Source of the DNA: Hormiphora californensis
Taxonomy: Eukaryota; Ctenophora; Tentaculata; Cydippida; Pleurobrachiidae
Assembly (NCBI GenBank): GCA_020137815.1
Contig: CM035359.1
Span: 3,784,532-3,848,531, forward strand
Direction: 5' to 3'
DNA: 64,000 nt
Of this stretch, positions 12,901 through 20,890 are shown in pieces. A model generated the notes under the pieces. It was not told where the DNA came from, made no database searches, and saw only the letters and a list, made by a program, of their open reading frames with translations. The translations under genes were made by a program, and so were the position numbers. Position 1 is the stretch's first letter, and each line of letters opens with the position of its first letter.

Positions 12901-15900
12901 AGGGAGGGAGGGAGAGGGAAGGAGAGGGAGGGACTGAGGGAGGGGTACAGGGACAGAAACAGACGGATAAAGACCTGAGGCAGAAGGACAGAGTAAGATG
13001 GAAAGAGAGTAAGATGGAAAGATAGTGATATATAGGGACGGAGTGAGACATAAAAAGAGTGAGACAGAAAAAGACAGAGATGGAAACAAACGGACAGAGA
13101 CAGACGGACGGACAAACACGCGCTTACTATCTCCCTCTCTGTCTCACTCTCTCTCTCTCCACTCTCCATCTTAATCTCTCTCCATCTTACTCTGTCCGTC
13201 TGTCTCAGATCTGTGTCCATCTGTCTCTGTCTGATCTGTCTCTGTATCCCTCCCTCTTCCCCTCTCCTTCCCTCTCCCTCCCTCCCTCCCTCCCTCTAGT
13301 CTCTCTCCCTCTCCTTCTTATTAATTGCGTCTATATTGCGTCTTTATCGATTTCGCGCACATGCGTCTATAATGCGTCTATAATGCGTCTATACTGCTTC
13401 CTTTTATATGCGACAAAAATGCGTTTATAGTTCGCCCAACTGCGCCTCAAATATGGCAGCGTGCGTCTGAGTACGTCTATAGTGCTTCTTAAAAAAGCAC
13501 GTTTTTTATAGACGCGGCGTCTATAAAAAGCGATTTGCGTCTATAATGCTTCTATCATGCGTCTATATGGGTCTATGTAGCGTTTATGGTGCTGCTATAG
13601 TCAGTCTATAATGCGTCTATAGTGCGTATATAAGGTGATTTTGGGGTGGGTAGTGCGTCTATAATGCGGCTATACTGCGTCGCGTCTATAAAAATGCGTT
13701 TATATTGCTGTTATAATGCGTCTATATTGCGTCTATAGTGCTGCTTACGAAATTGCGTCTATAATGCGTGTGTCTATAATGCGTCTATAATGCGTTTATA
13801 ATGCGTTTATAATGCGTCTATAGTACGTGGGTACTGCGTCTATAGTGCGATGCCCGCAAATGCAAAATTGCCCATGTAGTACATGTATTATGACTATGTA
13901 TACTTTTATGTATTACATGACTATATATAATAATTTGTATCCGCTAGTGAAATGAACTGAATAGTATTTTTTAGATTTCAACGCTTCGATATCCGTCATT
14001 GCTCGGTTTCCGGAAGGACTCGATGAATCTGATAGCAATAACTTGACAGTCTCATGGACCGATTCAGTGGTAAGTGAATTAACGTACGTGTGTGAAGTGT
14101 TGTTTTATTCAAGGGTCACCACACACCAAAGTTAAAATTAAAATTAAAATTTTAATTTTAAACCCGCACACACCAGCAGCCGTTAAAATTTCTCTCCCCA
14201 TTCTAAAAGTAACAATCTCACGCACGATTTTGACGGTCGCGTTGGATGATAAAATTTTAACACGCCGTTAAAATCGCGCGCGAGATTGTTACTTTTAGAA
14301 TGGGGGAGAGAAATTTTAACGGCCGCTGGTGTGTGGGGGTTTAAAATCAAAATTTTAATTTTAATTTTAACTTTGGTGTGTGGTGACCCTAACCCCTTTT
14401 TATTTTATTTTATAAAATAAAAGGGGGTAGCTTGGCAATTGGTGACATAGACACCTGGCGGGGGTCGCGCCAGGTGTCTATGTTACCAAGCTTGGCAAGT
14501 GAAGTGATGCTCTTGGTAATACTGCCACACGTTTTTAAGTGTCCCAGCTACTACTATAATATTATATATATTATATTATATGCCATGTCCCTGTAATTAT
14601 GTTGATCCCGTATATTGACCATATTGAGATTACCCCACATATGGTTCATACTCGAATTGAAACACTTCCCCAGATATGTGAAATATATAATGTGTTTGAA
14701 TAGCTCCGGGGGGGATCAACACTTAACTTTATGACACTCATGCCAGTTAGGGTGGGTGGGTGTACGAGGGGTCCGACAGTTAAGTTTTACACTTAACTGC
14801 CTAAAAATAGGGGGTCTAGGGGTGTTTATATGGTGAAAATTTAAATAACTGCGCCTAATGGCCGATTTTTTGAAGTTTTCAACCCCCTTTTTCGCGCGCT
14901 CGTTATTTTTTGTGCACCTATCACATGTGTGTGGCGAACATTTTTTTACGCATGCCACTCTAAGTGTCTCATACTAACCAATTCGGAATTCGGATCCGTT
15001 ACCTAAAATGGTCTGTGTTGTTCTTAGTTGATGGCAGTTGATTTTAGACACAATATATAAGTCTCTCCGTGTCTTTCGTGCTATTTTTAGCTCCCTTTTA
15101 GCTAGATTTGGGGGGTGGGTCTACATTTTCAGATGTGACGGCAGTTAAATTTGGCACTTAAGTGCAAAATATGTGGGGGGTGGTGGGTGTCAAAAATTTT
15201 TTGAAAATTTGGCAGTTATCGGCATGAGTATCATGCAGTTAAGTGTTGATCCCCCCCCCCCCCCCCGATAGCTCTGCAATTTCGGGAGGTATAATTGCAA
15301 TAAACATATTCCCAGGGAACAAGCTACACCGAGGAAGATTGGGAGTTCGATTACTATACCCACAACGGAGTTCGGTACATTAACGTTACCTTGACAACAA
15401 AACAACCAACTCCAGTCGTAGGTAATATATATTGACGGGGCATACAAGTCCCAATTGTTCACTATAAAACTGTGCAGTAGGCAATATTATCATTACATAA
15501 AATTATCATTACATAATAGCTGCAATGCAGCCATGCTGCATACAATAACGCATTGAAAACCACGTCTGCATGAACCGTACACCTTCGGAGGATCACCCCT
15601 TCCTTCATAATCATCATCTGGCCATCTCCAATTGCATGCAATATTTACACCACGCCGAAACTGTATAACACCAACAAAAAACACTATGAATATGTTTAAT
15701 TCAGACACGCAATTTAAGGCAAAATTAACTTACCCAAATGTGGCTGGGAAAGGAACTCTCACATCTGGTATATCGAAGATTAGACAAAGGTAAGAACTCT
15801 TTATCTAAATAAAAATCTCGCTGCTAAGTTATTAGGGGGTATGCATAAACCCGGATAGCGTGGATAATCCGGACTATCTGGATTATCCGAGTTTATGCAT

Positions 15901-18735
15901 ACCCCCTATCAATATTTATGCTCGGTAAATCGGAGTCCAACTAACAGTATATCTGTTTCACAATTATTCCTCTCATTTAGAACCGCTAGTATTGTGGAGC
16001 ATGACATAGCGGAGAATGCGGATACTAGTAACTTTTACCCTGCCATACTGGGACAACAACTTCGCATCACTTGCTCCTGGCTAACAAACAAGGCAGTCGA
16101 ACCCTCTGACGTTCTGTAAGTCACTAATCAATTCGCAAATATATTTTACTATTATTGGTTCATTCCATTGACAGACTGAACGTGTTCGTTGGTGTACTAC
16201 TCAAAGATTATTTCAATTAAAGAGAAACAACGATTTTGCAGTACTTAAATATTCAATTAAGAACAGGAGCTTTAAGCTGATCTATGTCAGTCGTCTTCAG
16301 CAATTTTTCATTTCTAGTTTCTACATTTAACAGGTGGATGTACGTGGAGAAGGATAGCTTTACACAAATAAAAATTGACGAAGAAGTGGACGACGTGGCG
16401 TGCACAGTGAACTGTTCAGGGATTATTCAGGGGAGTGTGTTTAATCCGGACACGAACGATAAAACAAAGTGGTTAGTAAGGGTAGTTTGTTTAATCCGGA
16501 CACTAACGATAAAACAAAGTGGTTAGTAAGGGGGAGTGTGTTTAATCCGGACACTAACGATAAAACAAAGTGGTTAGTATAAGGGGGAGTGTGTTTAATC
16601 CGGACACTAACGATAAAACAAAGTGGTTAGTAAGGGGGAGTGTGTTTAATCCGGACACTAACGATAAAACAAAGTGGTTAGTAAGGGGGAGTGTGTTTAA
16701 CCCGGACACTGACGATAAAACAAAATGGTTAGTATAAGGGGGAGTTTTGAAGTTGTCAGTTGTCACCCCCAATCTGGCTTTAGGTGTACACCATATAACA
16801 CATACATATTGAAACTACCCCCATGCAAGGTTACCGTTATCGTTATATTAGATCGACAGATCGTTACGAATGTTGCTCTTATCTAAGCAGAAAACCAAGT
16901 CTGTTTCTTCACAGTGGGGCTCTATAAATTGGGAAGTTCGGAAATGCATCGAAAAAAGATATATCTGCGACTTGTGAGAGCAAATTGTGAGAGTATGACT
17001 GCTAATAAACCCTTTCCTATAAATACAGGTACAATGTGATGACTATCAAATCACTGACGGATGACTACCATACGAAACAGGTGAAGTGCAATGTGACATA
17101 TTCTACCGAGGATGGGTCTTCCGTGATATCGGGAGAATTCGCTAACATATACGTGCTCAAGGTATATAACTCAAATTAGTTTGAGTGTTTAATTTAACCA
17201 AATAGCTAAGTAGGATGTTCTATCTATGCTCTCTCTCTCTCTATCTCTGTTTTATTTTCAGATAACGAGTCAGCCCAACGAGTACGGATTCCAAAGTAAG
17301 AACCAGGAGATCTCTGGGGTGGCGGTTAGCTACCAAAACATGCAAAGCACCATCCTGAAACAGTCGGTGATCTGGTGTAAGAGTAAAGACGAGAAGGACA
17401 CCTACCTGACGGCGGACTGCACAACACCCACATCAGACTTCGAATCGACCTATTTGAAGACGCAGCTGAAAGTCAAGATGACAGTGGAGTTGTCAGGGTA
17501 TTATTGGTGGGCTGTGGTAAATTATACTACCCTGTTGGAAACACATATCTCTAATATGAGAAGCCTGGTGTCCAATAAGAGCTACGTCATTGTAACCAGT
17601 AAGTATAATGGCTGATCACTTTTTTCATCACTTTTTTCCATCTTTTTTTTTCCATCTCTTATCATCTCTTATCATCTCGTATCATCTCTTATCATCATCT
17701 TTTTATCATCTCTCATACTTAGTCTTTCCTGAAATATGTTTTTTTCTTCAATATTTCTTGGCTGCATATATATGTTTGGGTTACCAATCAATATTTCTCT
17801 AGGTCTGTGCTCATCGACGGAACCTCAGAAGTTGTCAACATTTCCGGTGCCAGAGACCGTGGACCTCAGTAAAATCGTGGTGCAAGTTGGCGACTTGTTC
17901 TACTTTTTCGGCACCACCAATGTCACGTTTGCCGAAACGGAATCTTATTTTAGCATCAAGTGTAGCTCATCGGGAAGCCTCATTGATGTAAATATACAGT
18001 CGGACGTCGGACCCCGATTTACCAGGATGCTCGGGGGCATAATTATATCTAACAATTATTTATTTAATTAATTAATTAATGGTCCCTGCATCTGACAGGT
18101 GATGGTTGATGGAAAGAAGTCGAATATGGAGCTGACACACTACAAGGATGACTGCAACGGAACTGCCGAACCAGAGGACGCGTACGATATCGCATACTCC
18201 ACCTCAGGCATCTCTGAACTTATCATGGTGGCTACAGAGAAAGACTTTACAACCTGGACTAAAGGCAGCAAGAAGAGCAACAAAATAAATGTGTTCTATA
18301 CGATCAAGACGCCCGAGATTGTTAACGGATCAAACACTATTCCAGCGGTATGTATACTGTTCAATTGTAACACGCAGTATAAAACTGCAGTAATCAGTTC
18401 TGAGATTCAACAAACCGGTGGTCGTGGTAAAAAATATTTCGGAAACTGCAATCCTAAACTCTAGGATACTCTAAACAGCACAAAACATGTTTGCGGGTTT
18501 TATTTTATAAATCCTACTAAACCTCCCTTCTCTCTCTCCCAGACATACAAATCTGACTATCTAAAGCTGACGGGGATCACTCCTTACAAAACAGCCGGAG
18601 TGGAGCAAATGTGGACCATGCGAGGGGTCATCATTTGCCCCACTGAGCGGGGTCAACAGATTCTAGACAACAGTGTGGAGGAGCCAGTTAACGGGGCTGG
18701 AGCAAAGTACTATGTTAGTACCCGGGGAATAACAG
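284..18735 (+). CDS. Multi-exon PAN / F5-8C / Ig-domain extracellular protein (partial)
   Basis: I chained 32 exons by GT..AG borders with matching phase: 284-442, 819-927, 1222-1340, 1451-1587, 1794-1910, 2093-2264, 2447-2596, 6318-6428, 6767-6837, 7068-7241, 7657-7906, 8091-8164, 8550-8666, 9249-9405, 9571-9677, 10123-10306, 10500-10633, 10867-10994, 11164-11273, 11433-11527, 11809-11913, 12085-12211, 13975-14069, 15316-15421, 15705-15789, 15981-16115, 16334-16471, 17029-17161, 17262-17598, 17803-17987, 18099-18347, 18543-18735. The sum is about 4.56 kb (about 1,520 codons). Order: PAN/apple-like, F5/8C-like, then a run of Ig-like sandwiches. No signal peptide, membrane span or stop was identified, so both ends lie elsewhere. 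The architecture suggests a secreted or cell-surface recognition or adhesion protein; the ligand is unknown. The 9,406 donor and exon 27's end are the least certain borders. Confidence 0.75.
520..760. repeat. Intronic AAGAAACTTTT inverted-repeat cluster
   Basis: Within intron 1, AAGAAACTTTT-type words near 546-575 are mirrored by AAAAGTTTCTT words near 695-735. This looks like a degenerate short foldback MITE. No coding potential seen. Confidence 0.4.
1076..1173. repeat. Two short perfect hairpins in intron 2
   Basis: AACAGGCGTTC is mirrored by GAACGCCTGTT around 1,076-1,103, and GGATCTTCGAA by TTCGAAGATCC around 1,144-1,173. They lie in an intron of the Ig gene and are probably remnants of small foldback elements. 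Confidence 0.55.
1222..2264 (+). CDS. F5/8C (discoidin/fucolectin)-like domain (exons 3-6)
   Basis: Exons 1222-1340, 1451-1587, 1794-1910 and 2093-2264. The protein starts CYGEIENVAALGEATSS, then SRIIDQYPNGVW, INIDFPELVTVYSF, and closes with LNLAEIFVMGVFW. This is the usual order of an F5/8 type C or fucolectin fold: an N-A-S-S strand, an I-D-G..W loop, a W-x-x-V/I-D-L-type strand, and a final L-x-L-A-E-I/V-x-V strand. Such domains bind carbohydrates or phospholipids outside the cell. The end of exon 6 leads into the first Ig-like module. Family assigned by motif; ligand unknown. Confidence 0.65.
2447..7241 (+). CDS. Ig-like modules, exons 7-10 (split by a retroelement)
   Basis: Exons 2447-2596, 6318-6428, 6767-6837 and 7068-7241. 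Exon 7 has the first-cysteine strand SWAITCRLDG; exon 8 ends VFGDCK; exon 9 has QTGYCLG; exon 10 has EANCYDTAWF and KKAFCI. These read as one or two divergent Ig-like beta sandwiches. A Penelope-like element fills the intron between exons 7 and 8 and abuts the exon 8 acceptor. Phase agrees across the 3.7-kb intron (ACA A|GT). Confidence 0.55.
2610..2665. repeat. Short hairpin in intron 7
   Basis: GTAACGAAATAACCCC is mirrored by GGGGTTATTTCGTTAC with a short spacer, just after the exon 7 donor. It is followed by a C-rich tract (2,750-2,762). Confidence 0.6.
2793..3030 (+). repeat. 5' pseudo-LTR of Penelope-like element
   Basis: Direct copy of 6,075-6,312, including a (GT)n run. It begins with sequence that in the right copy encodes the last residues of the RT/GIY-YIG protein, so this copy starts inside a truncated ORF end. 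Confidence 0.85.
3378..4058 (+). CDS. Penelope-like RT, N-terminal part
   Basis: This holds the early fingers of a Penelope-type reverse transcriptase: FITKADKGGATLIL, then PYVYPLFKIHKL and PPTRLV. The frame is cut at 4,058 by the MULE-like insertion. After removing 4,059-4,638 and one GAGCAGGAG copy it continues in frame into 4,648-6,111, giving about 714 codons. The ATG at 3,378 is the first in frame, but another open frame runs at 3,218-3,424, so the true N-terminus may be upstream with a frameshift. Confidence 0.8.
4059..4638. mobile_element. MULE-like nonautonomous element inside the retroelement
   Basis: Termini GGTGGGCGGACTCTAG and its reverse complement are flanked by identical 9-bp repeats GAGCAGGAG (4,050-4,058 and 4,639-4,647). 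A 9-bp duplication and G-rich termini are typical of Mutator-like elements. The interior holds many copies of GGACTCTATATCTAAA-type words in both orientations and a short CCCTAACC run (4,293-4,336). No ORF. Excision restores the RT reading frame. Confidence 0.8.
4648..6111 (+). CDS. Penelope-like RT core plus GIY-YIG endonuclease
   Basis: RT motifs in order: LFTLDVIALYPSID (motif A), KGIPTGNCISRQVAD (motif B), FWKRFIDDVFGFW (catalytic F-x-DD, motif C) and HTVNFLDMVLSV. A CxxC-type cluster (CNGKGCKTCP) precedes a C-terminal GIY-YIG-like nuclease, GVIYVANCVVCGESYFGQT followed by RMNGHRS. This is the standard RT-endonuclease layout of Penelope-like elements. The first in-frame ATG after the insertion is at 4,690, but the frame is a continuation from 3,378-4,058. 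No internal stop, so the copy is young. Confidence 0.9.
   Translation, partial: FLLDSDDLLEQLRSLNMTSYSGMRLFTLDVIALYPSIDPNLALEALDDALRNCRTPLDVATTVRNLTALILKESFVTFRGTVYKGVKGIPTGNCISRQVADITLHYLLFFKLPRAIPTQANFWKRFIDDVFGFWQGTERSFKIFVDHLNSLAGPLGIKFGDYQVGHTVNFLDMVLSVSSSGVSHTLYRKETDARLYLKTDSFHPEHVFRSVVLSQMIRIINRNSNPSPLKRNLDELREDLMRSGHSKEVLDELEPLAKRRATGIEEVNRREPENGVTLVYSVKYYAEVEDLRALIRDCQGSIDLVTGYPTRVIMALKKGAAIGNEVVRNRKLSLSEAQPTITPQNQRCNGKGCKTCPILFETPQTVVVNGSCLKLDLRLTCKSSGVIYVANCVVCGESYFGQTHSALHIRMNGHRSKFKTDQLAFEQSALSYHCFLKHRDKDNFSISSFRIGIVKRVSAMELDRFEEFFIESFGTRVNGLNRIAVVR
6075..6312 (+). repeat. 3' pseudo-LTR of Penelope-like element
   Basis: Right member of the direct repeat pair. It contains the end of the RT/GIY-YIG ORF and a (GT)n tract. 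It ends exactly where the exon 8 acceptor of the host gene (TATTCAG) begins. Confidence 0.85.
7287..7393. repeat. 12-bp minisatellite (TCCTCAATGTGT)
   Basis: Eight near-perfect tandem copies in intron 10. Half-copies of a pogo/Tigger-like terminus (CCCCGATTTACC, GGTAAATCGGGGTCCG) lie on both sides, at about 7,278 and 7,445. Confidence 0.85.
7657..9405 (+). CDS. Ig-like modules, exons 11-14
   Basis: Exons 7657-7906, 8091-8164, 8550-8666 and 9249-9405. Exon 11 alone spans an Ig-like domain: AATCVKTAW near the start and TVGKYYCAVMC near the end, matching the C...W...Y-x-C pattern. Exons 12-14 carry strands without the canonical cysteine pair (LTIKFT, KVVSTNSVS, QYYRIRTNF) and may form a degenerate Ig or related sandwich. 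The exon 14 donor (A|GTACAT at 9,406) is the weakest border. Confidence 0.6.
8300..8475. mobile_element. Foldback MITE in intron 12
   Basis: A nearly perfect 2 x 75-bp palindrome (arms start ATAGTAATCTGTAGAGAT; loop near 8,385-8,395). No ORF. Typical of a short hairpin MITE. Confidence 0.75.
8834..9110. mobile_element. MITE with CGGCGTCATACACATTT termini
   Basis: CGGCGTCATACACATTTC near 8,836 is mirrored by GAAATGTGTATGACG near 9,100. Inside are two copies (8,896 and 9,003) of a GC-rich segment with CACGTGC. A relative occurs at 39,022-39,277. Confidence 0.55.
9571..11273 (+). CDS. Ig-like modules, exons 15-19
   Basis: Exons 9571-9677, 10123-10306, 10500-10633, 10867-10994 and 11164-11273. 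Exons 15+16 give a clear Ig pattern: PVLCEGY, SLAWLLKDGKGDE, then SVGNYKCVIKF. Exons 17-19 continue with TVTVTAYVSYP, IDWMKIDYKENG and FRMTVTYPKYP, an Ig-like sandwich without obvious cysteines. Three exons per domain recurs along the gene, suggesting growth by exon-set duplication. Confidence 0.6.
9828..10118. repeat. 16-bp minisatellite in intron 15
   Basis: About 18 tandem copies of ACCATGACAACTGATT with few substitutions, ending a few bases before the exon 16 acceptor. The array supplies most of the sequence upstream of that acceptor. Confidence 0.95.
11433..12211 (+). CDS. Ig-like module, exons 20-22
   Basis: Exons 11433-11527, 11809-11913 and 12085-12211 encode a well-formed Ig domain: GGSEFAITCAAY (B strand), YTWYKDGKAY (C strand with W) and SDEGFYFCGVTF (D-x-G-x-Y-x-C, F strand). 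It is the clearest Ig domain of the gene. The exon 22 donor (GATG|GTTACC) joins exon 23 across the 1.6-kb foldback intron. Confidence 0.75.
11684..11780. repeat. GGTGACATAGACACC hairpin family, copy 1
   Basis: Inverted GGTGACATAGACA / TGTCTATGTCACC with a GC-rich stem (GTCGCGC), then a second partial stem. Relatives lie at 14,450-14,508 and 29,069-29,147. A short foldback family. Confidence 0.65.
12295..13920. mobile_element. 1.6-kb foldback built from TATAGACGCAT arrays
   Basis: The left arm (about 12,303-12,880) and right arm (about 13,320-13,915) are inverted copies, each an array of about 11-bp words of the type TATAGACGCAT, starting AAAAGTATACATAGTC and mirrored at the end. The centre is polypurine/polypyrimidine (GAGAGG, then CTCTCC). 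It fills intron 22. TATATGAC on the left and TACATGAC on the right may be a worn target duplication. Open frames inside are low-complexity artefacts. Confidence 0.75.
13975..17161 (+). CDS. Ig-like modules, exons 23-28
   Basis: Exons 13975-14069, 15316-15421, 15705-15789, 15981-16115, 16334-16471 and 17029-17161. Exons 23-25 form a sandwich without canonical cysteines (NLTVSWTDSV, YINVTLTTKQ, FKAKLTYPNV). Exons 26-28 restore an Ig pattern: QQLRITCSWL, DDVACTVNCSG and KQVKCNVTYST. Exon 27 ends inside a tandem repeat that multiplies its splice donor. Confidence 0.6.
14112..14390. mobile_element. AGGGTCACCACACACC foldback MITE, copy 1
   Basis: Near-perfect 279-bp palindrome with termini AGGGTCACCACACACC and a GTTAAAATT-rich stem. 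It lies in intron 23. The same family occurs at 19,920-20,192 and 26,427-26,699. Confidence 0.85.
14450..14508. repeat. GGTGACATAGACACC hairpin family, copy 2
   Basis: GGTGACATAGACACCTGGCG is mirrored by CGCCAGGTGTCTATGTTACC around a GGGTCG loop. Confidence 0.75.
14709..15270. mobile_element. MITE with GGGGGATCAACACTTAAC termini
   Basis: GGGGGATCAACACTTAACT near 14,712 is mirrored by AGTTAAGTGTTGATCCCCC near 15,237-15,260. ATAGCTC occurs immediately outside both ends, a likely 7-bp (or worn 8-bp) target duplication. It lies in intron 23 with no coding potential. Confidence 0.7.
15830..15910. repeat. Small hairpin MITE in intron 25
   Basis: Palindrome GGGGGTATGCATAAAC ... GTTTATGCATACCCCC with a TGGATTATCC stem. 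A partial pogo-like terminus (GGTAAATCGGAGTCC) follows. Confidence 0.7.
16430..16740. repeat. About 51-bp minisatellite that duplicates a splice donor
   Basis: Six tandem copies (spacing 50, 51, 53, 51 and 51 bp) of a unit containing the last codons of exon 27 (VFNPDTNDKTKW) and its donor TG|GTTAGTAAG. Every copy keeps the donor. Use of a later donor would add intervening sequence, so copy number or donor choice could alter the protein. Confidence 0.9.
17262..18735 (+). CDS. Last recognised exons 29-32 of the Ig gene
   Basis: Exons 17262-17598, 17803-17987, 18099-18347 and 18543-18735. Exon 29 has KQSVIWCKSKD and ELSGYYWWAVV, an Ig-like B/C and F-strand pair in which the F-strand cysteine is replaced by W. 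Exon 30 has YFSIKCSSSGS. Exons 31 and 32 contain DDCNGTAEPEDAYD and RGVIICPTERG. The frame ends with a donor at 18,736; no downstream exon or stop was recognised, and the following DNA is repetitive. Exons 30-32 recur 6.5 kb further on. Confidence 0.65.
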
Positions 18736-18939
18736 GTAAGGATGTTACCATGGTTACTGCATGAATCAGATATTAGCAGCATAATTATGCATAACTCACT
18801 GATCGAGCCATTGCATATATCATGGCAGTTCTAATCCTGTGTTTCATGGTAACTGCATCGTCATTATATTGCAATGGCTTTCTTTATTATCTTTGGTCTG
18901 GCATCTGGTAGGCCAGGTAAGTCGGAAGAACCTGTCCGT

Positions 18940-19835
18940 TTGTCTCATGAGCGCTCATGAGTGTATCATGAGTGTGTCATGAGTGTATCATAAGCGCTCA
19001 TGAGACGTTTTTCGGTGTTTCAACGTCTCATGAGTGTATCATGAGTGTATCATGAGTGTATCATGAGTGTGTCATGAGCGCTCAAGAGACGCTGCTCATG
19101 AGACATATGTCTCATTCCATCTCTGTTTCAATTTCTCATAAAGTGCGATTTTTAATATAGTCAAATTTTTAATAAAGTGAACCGCTTGCGCGCGAAATGG
19201 TTTTCCCACGCACCGTGGGAAAGTTTTTTTCCCGATTTTTTCGATCATATCTCTGGCTCCTGATAACACGGTCGCTTGTAGTGGGAAAACGGTAATGAAA
19301 AACGAAAGATACAGTAAGACGACGCGCAACCGTGACCAATCAGGGCGCTAGTACGTGCTGACACATGAACTTTTTGCCGCGCATTATGCACCGTGCGCGT
19401 CTCCTTACTGTATTTTCATTACGGTAATTTGACTACAAGCAGCACTGTAAGATAAAGACTTCATCTTGGTTGCGTTAGAAAGAGAAAAACTGTATCTTTC
19501 CAATGCGACCAAAAAAGTCTCTATCTTATCAAGAACCGGATTTAGCACGCGCAAAAACTTTTTGCGCACAGTGTGCGGAAAGTTTTTGCGTGCAAGCGGT
19601 TCGCTTTATTAAAAATCGGACTTTAAAGCGAACCGGGGGCGCACAAATCAGAGCATTTCACACACATCACACGTCACGCACTACCAATTTCAATTCAAAA
19701 CTTCATTTTGCGCGCCCCCCGTTCGCTTTCTTAAAAATCGGACTTTAAGCGCTCATGAGATGTTTTGACCTGCATATGCTTATGAGTGTATCATGAGACA
19801 TGTCTCATGAGACATGTCTCATGAGACGTTAGGTT
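18940..19835. mobile_element. Element with TCATGAG arrays at both ends
   Basis: Clusters of TCATGAGTGTA/TCATGAGAC words occupy 18,946-19,110 and 19,745-19,832. Between them are AAAGTGCGATTTTTAATA and inverted TTTATTAAAAATCGGACTT segments, a relative of the TTAA-associated AGTCC MITEs. The copy at 25,433-26,335 has one more CATGAGACATGTCT unit. No real ORF. Degenerate TTAGGG-like words follow at 19,836-19,918. Confidence 0.6.
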
Positions 19836-19919
19836 TATGGTTAGGGGTAGGTTTAGGGTTGGGCTTGGGTTAGGGCTATCCATTAGGCCTAGGGCACCGT
19901 AGGGGTAGGGTTAGGGTTG

Positions 19920-20192
19920 AGGGTCACCACACACCAAAGTTAAAATTAAAATTTTGATTTTAAACCCGCACACACCAGCGGCCGTTAAAATTTCTCTCCC
20001 CATTCTAAAAGTAACAATCTCACGCACGATTTTGACGGTCGCGTTGGATGACAAATTTTTAAAACACCGTTAAAATCGTGTGCGAGATTGTTACTTTTAG
20101 AATGGGGGAGAGAAATTTTAACGGCCGCTGGTGTGTGCGGGTTTAAAATCAAAATTTTAATTTTAATTTTAACTTTGGTGTGTGGTGACCCT
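19920..20192. mobile_element. AGGGTCACCACACACC foldback MITE, copy 2
   Basis: 273-bp palindrome of the family described at 14,112-14,390. Confidence 0.85.
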
Positions 20193-20443
20193 TACCCATA
20201 GGCTTAAACACCTAGCCCTACCCTCTACGGGTCCCTAGACCTAAGGAATAGCTCTAACCCTAGGCTAGGGTTGGGCTAGGATCCCTAGCACAACCCTAAT
20301 TAATTAATTAATTTTGACTATTCCCACTTTTTGTAGATCATTTTTTATGCATGCGTTTTTTTTCTCTGTTTTCTCTGTATTCATAATTATGTATAATTAT
20401 TAGGGTGTGCACTGTGCTAAGTTAATTTTTGTCGACTTGGTTG

Positions 20444-20547
20444 ATATCAAACTATGAACAATTCTTTACAACATCCTAAAAACATAATTGAGGTATACCT
20501 CAATTATGTTTTTAGGATGTTGTAAAGAATTGTTCATAGTTTGATAT
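20444..20547. repeat. 104-bp perfect palindrome
   Basis: ATATCAAACTATGAACAATT ... AATTGTTCATAGTTTGATAT, symmetric about AGGTATACCT without loop or mismatch. The same palindrome is present in copy 2 of the tandem duplication (about 26,950-27,055). Confidence 0.9.
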
Positions 20548-20890
20548 ATAGTGGGGAAACAGTCGTGTCTGAACCTCAGGTCCAGTGCACAGCTATTTTC
20601 CACTGAGACCTAAGATCTCCGGTTTCAGTGACGGGAAATAGCCGTCACTGACACCTGAGTTCTCAAAATGATCGTAGGAGCTCTAGGGGTAAGCTAAAAT
20701 TGGAAAATTGGATTTGATTTATGAGTTGGGACAAATAGCACATCACGGTGTGCCTGAACAAAGTTTAACCTCGGATGAAAAATGGTTCATCAGAGATTTT
20801 CAAACATAACAAAAGTAAACGATAAATACGCTTTAAATCGTTTTTCGTAAAAAGTGTAGGGTGAGCCGAGCCGTCAGCACGGACTGTTAA

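Noticed and set aside
12729-13430. Leu/Ser/Pro-rich open frames
   Set aside because: They arise from the polypurine/polypyrimidine centre of the foldback in intron 22.
19836-19920. Telomere repeat (TTAGGG) tract
   Set aside because: Only degenerate TTAGGG-like words, short and interior; more likely part of repeat DNA than a telomere or fusion point.
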